The position numbers were made by a program, and so were the translations under genes. A stretch of DNA of 64,000 bases, taken from NCBI GenBank assembly GCA_963750915.1, contig CAVVSF010000005.1, positions 310,001 to 374,000 on the forward strand. The letters are read 5' to 3'. Position 1 is the first letter of the stretch. Every line of letters starts with the position of its first letter. Shown here one piece after another: positions 29,474 through 37,247 of this stretch. The stretch comes from DATBJJ01 sp963750915. Its GTDB lineage: Bacteria > Acidobacteriota > Vicinamibacteria > Vicinamibacterales > 2-12-FULL-66-21. Under the pieces are notes generated by a model. That model ran no database searches, was not told where the DNA came from, and saw nothing but the letters and a program-made list of their open reading frames with translations.

Positions 29474-30817
29474 TTACTTGCCGATGCAGAAACGTTCGAA
29501 GATCGCGCGCAGCACGTCGTCGCTCGTGCGGACGCCGGTGACCTCTTCGAACTTGCGCCGGGCCTCTGTCAGGTCGGCGACGACGAGTTCTTCGGGCTGC
29601 ATCGCGGCCGCGGCCGCCGACGCGCGGTCGAGCGCCTGACGCGCCTGCGACAACAGCTCGGCGTGTCGCACGTTCGTGATCGCAGGCACATCGCGCAGCG
29701 GTTCGCCCGACGCCGCTTCGACGATCGCGCGCCGTAAGCGATCCATGCCGTCGCCGCTCTTCGCGGAGACGAACACGAGTCGCGCCTCGCCGACGTCCTG
29801 CCACGCCGGCGCGAGGTCGCTCTTGTTCGCGACGACCACCCGCCGCCGCGGCGACGTCGCGGCGAGGAGATCGCGATCGACATCTTCGATCGGCCGCGCG
29901 CGGTCGAGGACGACGATGATGACGTGCGCGACGTCACGGGCCGCTGCCGCGCGCGCGATGCCTTCGCGCTCGATCGGATCCAGCGTCGCGGTGCGCAGGC
30001 CGGCGGTATCGACAATCGTCATCAGCACGCCGTCGACGTCGACCGTCTCCGTCAGCAGATCGCGCGTCGTCCCCGGGACCTCCGTTACGATCGCGCGCCC
30101 CGCCCCCGCGAGCTGGTTGAACAGGCTGGATTTGCCGACGTTCGGTTTGCCCGCGATCGCGACCTGCAGGCCTTCGCGGACGAGCCGGCCGCGCGCCGCG
30201 GTTGCCAGCAGCGCGTCGAGCTCGCCGATCAAGCTCGCGATCTCGCGCGCCGCGTCGCCCGACTCGATGAAGTGGTAGCCCTCATCCGGAAAATCGAGGG
30301 AAGCCTCCAGCCGCACGGTCAGGTCGAACAACCGCGAGTCGAGCCGGCGAATCTCGCCGGTCAGCGTCCCTTCGAGCTGGTCGTAAGCAGCCCGTGCCTG
30401 CAACGGCGTCACGGCATCGACCAGGTCCCGCACCGCTTCGGCCTGCACCAGATCGATCCGCTGCCGCAGGAACGCCCGGAATGTGAACTCGCCTGGCTCG
30501 GCCAGCCGCGCGCCGCCATCCATCGACGCTTCGAGGATCGCCCGCAGCAGCACCGGGCTGCCGTGAGCGCTGATCTCGACGACGTCTTCGCCGGTGAAGG
30601 AATGCGGCGCCGGAAAGAACGTGATGATGACTTGATCGGAGGCGCCGGCCGCGGCAATCCGCGCGAAGGTCGCGCGCCGTGGCTCGAGCGGGATTCGCCG
30701 GCGACAAAGCCCGGCGGCGATCTCCAGCGAGTGCGGACCACTGATGCGCACGACGCCGATGCCGCCGCGGCCCGGCGGCGTCGCAATCGCGACGATCGTG
30801 TCGTCGGGGTTGAACAT
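29474..30817 (-). CDS. mnmE: tRNA modification GTPase
   Basis: This 447-residue protein begins DDTIVAIATPPGRGGIGVVR, the formyl-tetrahydrofolate-binding domain. A helical domain and an inserted G domain follow: G1 GKPNVGKSSLFNQLAG, the G2 loop VPGTTRDLLTE, G3 DTAGLR and G4 NKSD. It ends with the conserved CIGK, whose Cys is universal in MnmE. With MnmG it forms the U34-modifying complex. Confidence 0.96.
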   Translation of the reverse strand: MFNPDDTIVAIATPPGRGGIGVVRISGPHSLEIAAGLCRRRIPLEPRRATFARIAAAGASDQVIITFFPAPHSFTGEDVVEISAHGSPVLLRAILEASMDGGARLAEPGEFTFRAFLRQRIDLVQAEAVRDLVDAVTPLQARAAYDQLEGTLTGEIRRLDSRLFDLTVRLEASLDFPDEGYHFIESGDAAREIASLIGELDALLATAARGRLVREGLQVAIAGKPNVGKSSLFNQLAGAGRAIVTEVPGTTRDLLTETVDVDGVLMTIVDTAGLRTATLDPIEREGIARAAAARDVAHVIIVVLDRARPIEDVDRDLLAATSPRRRVVVANKSDLAPAWQDVGEARLVFVSAKSGDGMDRLRRAIVEAASGEPLRDVPAITNVRHAELLSQARQALDRASAAAAAMQPEELVVADLTEARRKFEEVTGVRTSDDVLRAIFERFCIGK

Positions 30818-30834
30818 CTTCGCCGCGCCGGGGC

Positions 30835-31290
30835 CTAGCGGCGGCTTCGCTGCGAGATGATGACGGTCTTCAGGAACGCGTCGCCGATGCTCTCGGAGCT
30901 CATCTCGGGATCCTCGGCGACCGCGAGGTGCACCAGGCGGCGCGCGTACGGATTGAGCGGCCCCATCTCCTGCGGCGCCCCCGTCGTCTTCGCCTTCTCG
31001 ATCATGAACTTCGCCATCTGCTTCAGCTCGGCGTCCTTGCCCTTGCGATAGTCGAGGCTGTCGAGCACGAAGGTGCGGTCGTCCTTGAGCTGACGGCGGA
31101 AGCCGGTGTTGACGATATGCTGCAGCGCGTCGAGCGTTTCAGCGCGGCGCCGCAGCAGCACGTCGGCGCCGTCGCCGGAGAGCTGCAGGCGAACGCTGTC
31201 CGCCGTGTCCTCGACGTCGATCTGGAGCGTCAGGCCCATGGCCTTCAGGGTGGCGTCGAGAAAGTCACGTACCTGGGCGTGCTGTTCCAT
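30835..31290 (-). CDS. khpB (jag): Jag/KhpB-type R3H and KH domain RNA-binding protein
   Basis: This 151-residue protein has a KH-like domain (VRDFLDATLKAMGLTLQIDV, then LLRRRAETLDALQHIVN). An R3H domain follows with LNPYARRLVHLAVAED at the C-terminus. The start adjoins the yidC stop directly, the usual yidC-jag pair. Homologues bind small RNAs and affect cell-wall growth. The long N-terminal linker found in some Firmicute Jag proteins is absent. Confidence 0.93.
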   Translation of the reverse strand: MEQHAQVRDFLDATLKAMGLTLQIDVEDTADSVRLQLSGDGADVLLRRRAETLDALQHIVNTGFRRQLKDDRTFVLDSLDYRKGKDAELKQMAKFMIEKAKTTGAPQEMGPLNPYARRLVHLAVAEDPEMSSESIGDAFLKTVIISQRSRR

Positions 31291-33016
31291 TTACTTCCGC
31301 TCCTTGACCACCTGCGCCGAGCGTCCCGCGCCGGCGTTCTTCATCTGTCGTTCGGCCGGCGGCCGGACATTGTGCTGCGGCGGCGGTCCGATCAGCCGGT
31401 TGGTGATGACCTGCTGCCCGATCGTCCAGATGTTGCTCGCCGTCCAGTAGAGCACCAGCCCGCTCGGCATCCACAGCAGCATGCCGGTGAACATCAGCGG
31501 CATGAACAGCATCATCTTCTGCTGCACCGGGTCGGCCGACATCGGCGTCATCTTGGTCTGGACGAACTGCGTCAGGCCCATGAGCACCGGCGTCACGAAC
31601 AGCGGGTCGTGCGCCGACAGGTCCCTGATCCAGCCCATGAACGGCGCCCCTCGCAGCTCGATCGCGACCGACAGCATCGAGTAGAACGCGATCAGGACCG
31701 GCAGCGTCAGCAGCATCGGCAGGCACCCGGCAGCCGGGTTGGTCCCGTGCTGCTTGTAGAGCGCCATCACTTCCTCGTTCATCTTCTGCCGCGCCGGGTC
31801 GGTCACCTTCAGCTTGGCGTAGCGATCCTGGATCGCCTTCATCTGCGGCTGCAGCTCCTGCATCTTCCGCATCGAGACGACGCTCTTGTGGCGGAGCGGG
31901 AACATCGCCAGGTTGATCAGCACGGTGAGCGCGACGATCGACCAGCCGTAGTTGCCGATGTAGCCGTGCACCCACTTCAGCGCGCGCAGCAGCGGCACCA
32001 CCAGCCAGTCGAAGATGCCAAAGTGAATCGCCCGCACCAGGTCGGGCTTGACCGACTGCAGCACGTCGAGGTCCTTGGGGCCGAAGAAATACTCGGCGCC
32101 GTTCGCGGCTTCCGGCGAGCTGACCCGCCAGGTGATGAACTGCAGCGCCTGGCCGCCGTTGCTCTCGGCCGGCACGACGATCGGATCGAAACGGAACTGC
32201 GCCGGCTGCGCTCCCGACACCAGCGCGCTGAGGAAGTAGTGATCGTCGACGCCGGCGAACCCGAACGTCCCCTGCTCCTGGCGATGCTGCTCAATCGAGC
32301 CGATGTCGACACGCGTCACTTCGCGGTCGCGATAGAAGATCGGCTGCGGCGCCGGGGCGTAGCTCATGCCACCGCTGACGACGCCGGTGCCGAGCGCCGG
32401 CCCCCAGTCGACAGTCGGCGTCAGCGGCGTCGATCCCTGCGACACGGTCGCCGTGAACTTGATGTTGTATGGCCGCGCTGTCGAGAACCCGAACTCCTTG
32501 CGTGCCTTGAGGCCCGCCGCATCCTCGGTACTCGAACACCAGCGTCGACCCGGCCGCATCGACGGTCAAGGACGTCTTGTCGGGGAGGAACAACGCCTGC
32601 TTCAGTTTCGCCGTCGTCGCGGCGTCGTCGACGATGAGCGTGAAGGGTTTGTTGGCGTTCTCGATCTTCTGCGGGATGAGCTCGAGGTCCTCGCCGACGC
32701 CGTCCCGGTAGCCCTTGAGGCGCCAGCTTTTCAGAACGCCGCCGCGGGTCGTGAACGTCGCCTTCACCATCTCGTTCTCGACGACGACGTCCTGTTCGGC
32801 CGGTGCGGCGACGAGCGCCTTCGGCAGCTCAACGGCGACCTGCGGTTCCGTCGGCGGCGCCTGCACCGTCGTCGGCGCCTGCGTACCCGACGGCGTCGAC
32901 GTCACCGTCTGCGGCTGTGCCTGCGGTTTCGGCGGCGGCGGCGGCGGATAGAGTGCCTGCCACCCGTAAATCACGAGGAAGCTGAGCACGATGGCGAGCA
33001 GAAACTGTCTTTGCAT
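31291..33016 (-). CDS. yidC: membrane protein insertase YidC, with apparent +1 frameshift
   Basis: YidC inserts proteins into the inner membrane. The N-terminal helix is QFLLAIVLSFLVIYGWQAL, then a Pro-rich linker and a periplasmic domain (MVKATFTTRGGVLKSWRLKG). The C-terminal core has WSIVALTVLINLAMFPL, SVVSMRKMQELQPQMKAIQD, GCLPMLLTLPVLIAFYSML and a last helix with NIWTIGQQVITNRL. The frame breaks at about 32527: the DAAGSTLVFEY frame continues one base off at EDAAGLKARKEFGF. Removing one base from GAGTACCGAGG restores a 574-residue protein of normal size. It lies between yidD and khpB. Confidence 0.9.
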
Positions 33017-33052
33017 CGAGGGGTCGGAATGAAAGCCCGGAATGAATTTCGT

Positions 33053-33379
33053 TCAGGAACGCGTGATGCGATCGGTCTGCGGCACGGGATCGAAGCCGTA
33101 CGATCCAAGCGGATTGCAGCGCGCCAGCCGGCGCGTCGCGAGCCACCCGCCGCGCAGGGCGCCGTGCTGGATGATGGCCTCCCGGGCGTACTGAGAGCAG
33201 GACGGCACGTACCGGCACGAGCCGGCGTACCACGGCGAGGCTAGTGTCCTGTAGATCGTCAGGAGCGCGATCAGCCCGCGTTGGCCCAGATTCGGGCGGG
33301 CTTCGCGACGGCGAAAATCGCGCATCGCGGGGTCAGAACCCTGGAGTCGATTGGGGACGGCGGTTTCAGGAGCGGCCAT
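33053..33379 (-). CDS. yidD: membrane protein insertion efficiency factor
   Basis: This short protein has the complete YidD core: LIALLTIYRTLASPWYAGSC, YVPSCSQYAREAIIQHGAL and RRLARCNPLGSYGFDPVP, with the four conserved Cys. The start overlapping rnpA gives 108 residues. A later ATG at 33325 (MRDFRRREARP) gives about 90 and may be the real start. It sits between rnpA and yidC, as in most genomes. Confidence 0.93.
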   Translation of the reverse strand: MAAPETAVPNRLQGSDPAMRDFRRREARPNLGQRGLIALLTIYRTLASPWYAGSCRYVPSCSQYAREAIIQHGALRGGWLATRRLARCNPLGSYGFDPVPQTDRITRS

Positions 33380-33749
33380 GTTTGCTTAGACGCGCGGCGC
33401 AGCGTTCGAGCGCGGACCTGAAATCCTCTTCGAGACTGGCGTAGGGCGCCTGGAAGAGCTCGGTGCGCGGGATGACCACGATATCGACGCCGGCCAGGAC
33501 CGTCTTGTTCCGGCGAAAAATCTCTCGAATCAGTCGTTTCGCGCGATTTCTCCGAACCGCATCACCCAGCTTCCTGGACGCGACGATGCCGAGGCGCGTC
33601 TGCCAGTTCGGCGTCGGTTTCGTCAGCAGCGTGAAGTAGCGGCTGCGCATCCGGTTCGCGGCGTCGAATACCTCCTGGAACTCGGTCCGGCGCAACAACC
33701 GGCGGTCTTTACCGAACTTCGATCCGGATCGCGGCTCGAACTCAGGCAT
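33366..33749 (-). CDS. rnpA: ribonuclease P protein component
   Basis: This 127-residue basic protein cleaves pre-tRNA 5' leaders together with RNase P RNA. It has the RNA-binding box RKLGDAVRRNRAKRLIREIFR and the start RRLLRRTEFQEVFDAAN. It is 77 nt downstream of rpmH and overlaps yidD by 14 nt. Confidence 0.95.
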   Translation of the reverse strand: MPEFEPRSGSKFGKDRRLLRRTEFQEVFDAANRMRSRYFTLLTKPTPNWQTRLGIVASRKLGDAVRRNRAKRLIREIFRRNKTVLAGVDIVVIPRTELFQAPYASLEEDFRSALERCAARLSKHGRS

Positions 33750-33826
33750 TGGTAATCAGGAGCGCGGGAACTGGAATTGCCCGGCAGACCCAATTGACGG
33801 CTGCCGTGACGCGTCCGTTGCGCGGG

Positions 33827-33970
33827 CTAGCTCGACGAGACCGTAAGACGCTTGCGGCCCTTGGCGCGGCGACGCTTCAGAACCTGCCGGCCATTCTTAG
33901 TGCTCATACGCACGAGGAACCCGTGGGTCTTTGCGCGGCGGCGGCGATTCGGTTGAAACGTGCGCTTCAT
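33827..33970 (-). CDS. rpmH: 50S ribosomal protein L34
   Basis: This 47-residue protein begins MKRTFQPNRRRRAKTHGFLV and has the conserved middle RMSTKNGRQVLKRRRAKGRK. It is complete and ends in VSSS. It is the first gene of the minus-strand origin-proximal operon, downstream of the promoter at 34111-34140. Confidence 0.97.
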   Translation of the reverse strand: MKRTFQPNRRRRAKTHGFLVRMSTKNGRQVLKRRRAKGRKRLTVSSS

Positions 33971-34110
33971 GGCTCTCGATACCCCTGTCTCAGAAAATCC
34001 TGTGGGCGCCCGTCAAGGGACGGCCGACGTGTCCAGCCTCCGCGCCGGGACTCACCGTGGTGGCGCGGTTTGAGGCCCTGCGACGCCCGTTGGCTGGCGG
34101 AGAAACGTCG

Positions 34111-34140
34111 ATGATATCGAACCCCGGCAGGCCCTGTCAA
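34111..34140 (-). promoter_or_regulatory. sigma-70 promoter for rpmH-rnpA operon
   Basis: On the minus strand the perfect -35 TTGACA (34135-34140) is followed after 18 bases by -10 TATCAT (34111-34116). It lies 141 nt upstream of the rpmH ATG and faces it. It is the best-formed promoter seen in the window. Confidence 0.7.
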
Positions 34141-34246
34141 TGAAGCCAGGCGTCTCTTTTTGGCCGGTTTCGACGGCCTTGGTCGGGTCCGGACCGTGTG
34201 CTACAGTCACGTCCCCTGCGTGACCGTCCGGGGTCTCCTTTTGAAG

Positions 34247-34278
34247 TTTTCCACAACTGTGGAAAAAAATGTGGAAAA
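34247..34278. other. cluster of three DnaA boxes
   Basis: TTTTCCACA lies at 34247-34255 on the plus strand. TGTGGAAAA, its reverse complement, lies at 34258-34266 and 34270-34278. Each matches the TTWTNCACA consensus. The close spacing (11 and 12 bases) and mixed orientation suit a DnaA nucleation site. Confidence 0.85.
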
Positions 34279-34469
34279 GCCTCGGTTTTCGCCCCAGTGG
34301 CGGCCACCGATGCGGGAGCAGCACGGGTTTTCGCGGGGCGAAGGCTGAATTGCACGCATTTTCCGGCCTCTATTGGCGTCGGTTCGTGTAAGCGTCGCGT
34401 AACGCCGCGGTATCGGCGAGGCGAAAGTCCGGCGGACGCCATGTTTTCGAAGCGTTTTAGGGGTTTGCA

Positions 34470-35825
34470 GTGGCAAGCACAGGCGTGAAGAAGCTCAATG
34501 TCTGGGATCAGGTCCTCGAGCGGATCGAAACCAAGGTCAACCAGCACATTTACGCCACCTGGTTCAAGCCCACCGCGTTCGTGTCCGACACCGGCACCCT
34601 GGTCGAGGTCCGGGTGCCGAATGCGCTCTTCAGCAACTGGCTGACCAAGCACTACTCGGTCGTGCTCGACGAGGCGCTGGCAGAAGTCGAGCGGCGCGGC
34701 TGTACGGTCTCGTTCGTAACCGAGGAAGCGGCTGCGGCCGCGCAGCGTGAGGAAGAGGCCGCCGCCCTGCCGAGCGTCCAGGCGATCGAGGACGTTGACC
34801 AGCCCGCGCCCGGCAGCCTTGCGCCCCGCTACTCGTTCGACGCCTTCATCGTCGGTCCGTCGAACCAGTTCGCGCACGCCGCCTGCCGCGCCGTCGCCGA
34901 GTCGCCGTCACGCTCGTACAACCCGCTCTTCATCTACGGCGGCGTCGGTCTGGGCAAGACTCACTTGATGCACGCGATCGGCCACTACGTGCTGACGCAC
35001 CTGAAGAACCTGAAGCTCACCTACATCTCGTCCGAGCGGTTCATGAACGAGATGATCAACGCGGTGCGCTACGACCGCATCCTCGATTTCCGCGAGCGCT
35101 ACCGCAGCGTCGACGTGCTGCTCGTCGACGACATCCAGTTCATCTCCGGCAAGGAAGGCACGCAGAACGAGTTCTTCCACACCTTCAACGCGCTCTACGA
35201 TTCGCAGAAGCAGATCGTCATCAGCAGCGACTGTCCGCCGCACGAGATCCCGGCGCTCGAGGAACGGCTCCGGTCGCGATTCGAGTGGGGGTTGATCGCC
35301 GACATCCAGCCGCCGGACCTCGAGACCAAGGTCGCGATCCTCAAGAAAAAGGCGGAAACTGAAGGCATTCCGCTGCCAGACAACGTCGCGATCTACATCG
35401 CCGGCAAGATCAAGTCGAACATCCGCGAGCTCGAAGGTTCACTGATCCGGCTGATCGCTTACGCCTCGTTGACAGCGCGCGAGATCTCGCTCGGCCTCGC
35501 CCAGGACGTCCTCCGCAACGTGCTGCAGCACGACGATCGCGCGGTGACGATCGAGATCATCCAGAAGTTCGTCGCCGACTACTACCAGTTGAAGCTCGCC
35601 GAACTCAAGTCCCGCAACAACTCGAAGTCGGTGGCGATGCCGAGACAGATCTCGATGTATCTCTGCAAGACGCTGACGACCGCGTCGCTGCCGGAGATTG
35701 GTCGCAGCTTCGGCGGTAAGCATCACTCGACCGTGATCCATTCGATCCGCAAGATCGAGGACCTCCGTCAGCGCGACGGAGATTTCAACAACCTGATCGC
35801 GGGCTTCCTGGAGTCGTTCCGTTAG
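34470..35825 (+). CDS. dnaA: chromosomal replication initiator protein
   Basis: This 451-residue AAA+ initiator uses a GTG start. Domain I reads VWDQVLERIETKVNQHIYAT. Domain III has Walker A YGGVGLGKTHLMHAIG, Walker B VDVLLVDDIQFI and the sensor II region. Domain IV has the DnaA-box-binding helix-turn-helix with MPRQISMYLCKTLT and GRSFGGKHHSTVIHS. The linker (domain II) is Ala/Glu-rich. It is followed by dnaN, gyrB and gyrA. Confidence 0.98.
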   Translation: MASTGVKKLNVWDQVLERIETKVNQHIYATWFKPTAFVSDTGTLVEVRVPNALFSNWLTKHYSVVLDEALAEVERRGCTVSFVTEEAAAAAQREEEAAALPSVQAIEDVDQPAPGSLAPRYSFDAFIVGPSNQFAHAACRAVAESPSRSYNPLFIYGGVGLGKTHLMHAIGHYVLTHLKNLKLTYISSERFMNEMINAVRYDRILDFRERYRSVDVLLVDDIQFISGKEGTQNEFFHTFNALYDSQKQIVISSDCPPHEIPALEERLRSRFEWGLIADIQPPDLETKVAILKKKAETEGIPLPDNVAIYIAGKIKSNIRELEGSLIRLIAYASLTAREISLGLAQDVLRNVLQHDDRAVTIEIIQKFVADYYQLKLAELKSRNNSKSVAMPRQISMYLCKTLTTASLPEIGRSFGGKHHSTVIHSIRKIEDLRQRDGDFNNLIAGFLESFR

Positions 35826-35846
35826 GGAAATGCGCCGGCTGGTCGG

Positions 35847-35963
35847 TTTTCCACAGCCCGCGCCGCGGGCTCCTGCGGAGGTTCTGTGGGCGGCCGATCC
35901 GGGTCGGGGCTGCGGCCCGGAACCGCGCCGAAAACCCGCCGTGGTACCGAAGCGGTTTCCACA
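35847..35963. other. second DnaA-box region between dnaA and dnaN
   Basis: TTTTCCACA at 35847-35855 is a full box. GTTTCCACA at 35955-35963 matches 8 of 9. The stretch after it (35964-36050) is AT-rich, with repeated TTAA and TTATTCC, and may be the unwinding element. This suggests that replication opens between dnaA and dnaN, but the exact site is not provable from sequence. Confidence 0.65.
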
Positions 35964-36006
35964 GTTTAAGTGACTGAAGAACAAGGACTAATCGTCACGA
36001 TTAATG

Positions 36007-36036
36007 TTTTCAACAGCACCTTATTCCTGTTATAAT
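36007..36036 (+). promoter_or_regulatory. candidate promoter for dnaN
   Basis: TTTTCA (36007-36012) is followed after 18 bases by a perfect TATAAT (36031-36036), about 80 nt upstream of the dnaN ATG. It lies within the AT-rich stretch, so it may also be an origin feature. Confidence 0.55.
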
Positions 36037-36113
36037 TTCTTGTTCTTTGATCTCCCTCTTCAGTAAAGAGATCTACGCGCCGGCCCGGCGCTTTCCCGCG
36101 AGGTCATCACCAC

Positions 36114-37232
36114 ATGGAGTTGGTCGTCCGTAAGACCGATCTGTTGCGCGAACTTCAACTCTTCCAGGGCATCGTCGAGCGCAAGAACACGATTCCGATT
36201 CTTGCCAACGTGCTCCTCGAAGCGAAGGGGGAAGAGGTCAAGTTGCTCGCGACCGATCTCGAGGTCGGGCTGCGCAGCCGGTGTGCCGCGTCGGTGGCGA
36301 AGGGCGGATCGTTGACGCTACCGGCGAAGAAGCTCTACGAGATCGTCAAAGCGCTGCCGGAGACCGACGTTCGCATCGAAGAGGACAAGAACGGCGTCAA
36401 GGTCGCCGCTGATCGCTTCGACTCGCGGATGCAGACACTGCCGCGCGAGGACTTTCCGAGTCTGCCGGAGGCATCGGGAGTAATCAGCGCCTCGCTGCCG
36501 CGCGATGTCGTCAAGCAGATGGTGTCGAAGACGCAGTTTGCGATCACCGGCGAGGACACACGCTACTTCCTCAACGGCGCGCTGTTCATCCTGCGTCCCG
36601 ACTCGATGAGCCTGGTGGCAACCGACGGCCATCGGCTGGCGCTGGTCACCGTGCCGCGCGCCGCCGGCAGCAAGGTCGACAAGGATGCCGACGATGTCCG
36701 CGTGATCCTGCCGCGGAAGACCCTGCTCGAGCTCGGCCGGCTCCTGGGCGAGGGTGAAGGGGATATCCAGTACGAGCGCGGCGAGAACCACCTGTTCTTC
36801 GACATTGGCGGCCGGCTCCTGATCTCGAGGATGATCGACGGCCAGTTCCCGGCGTTCGAGCGGGTGATTCCGAAGAGCAACGACAAGCGGGTCGAGTTCG
36901 ATCGCGATCGGCTGACCAGCGCGGTGCGCCGCGTCGCCCTGCTGTCGAACGAACGCTCGCGCGCGGTCAAGTTCCAGATCGACAAAGGCAAGGTGGAGAT
37001 CACTTCGAGCAGCCCGGAGTTCGGCGAAGCCAAGGAAGTCGTCGTTGTCGACTACAACGCCGCACCGGTGACGATCTGTTTCAACGCGCAGTACGTCGTC
37101 GACTTCCTGGGCGCCGTCGAAACTGATTCCGTCGCCCTCGACTTCAAGGACGAGATGAGCCAGGCGGTCCTGTCGCCGGTCGGCGCCGAGGGCTACAGCT
37201 ACACCTACGTCATCATGCCGATGCGGGTCTGA
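36114..37232 (+). CDS. dnaN: DNA polymerase III sliding clamp (beta subunit)
   Basis: This 372-residue clamp starts MELVVRKTDLLRELQLFQG and includes VERKNTIPILANVLLEA, FPSLPE and the C-terminal YVIMPMRV, the usual clamp ending. Three domains are complete. It is 15 nt before gyrB. Confidence 0.97.
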   Translation: MELVVRKTDLLRELQLFQGIVERKNTIPILANVLLEAKGEEVKLLATDLEVGLRSRCAASVAKGGSLTLPAKKLYEIVKALPETDVRIEEDKNGVKVAADRFDSRMQTLPREDFPSLPEASGVISASLPRDVVKQMVSKTQFAITGEDTRYFLNGALFILRPDSMSLVATDGHRLALVTVPRAAGSKVDKDADDVRVILPRKTLLELGRLLGEGEGDIQYERGENHLFFDIGGRLLISRMIDGQFPAFERVIPKSNDKRVEFDRDRLTSAVRRVALLSNERSRAVKFQIDKGKVEITSSSPEFGEAKEVVVVDYNAAPVTICFNAQYVVDFLGAVETDSVALDFKDEMSQAVLSPVGAEGYSYTYVIMPMRV

Positions 37233-37247
37233 CGTCAGCTAGATTAA

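Larger units (their letters stand above)
33971..34469. other. origin region oriC-1 between rpmH and dnaA
   Basis: This 499-base divergent gap contains three DnaA boxes at 34247-34278, the rpmH promoter and, nearer dnaA, GC-rich sequence with TTTTCCGG and CGCGTAACG segments. The gap between dnaA and dnaN (35826-36113) has more boxes and an AT-rich stretch. The layout is a split, bipartite origin as in Bacillus. No gene is present here. Confidence 0.75.
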
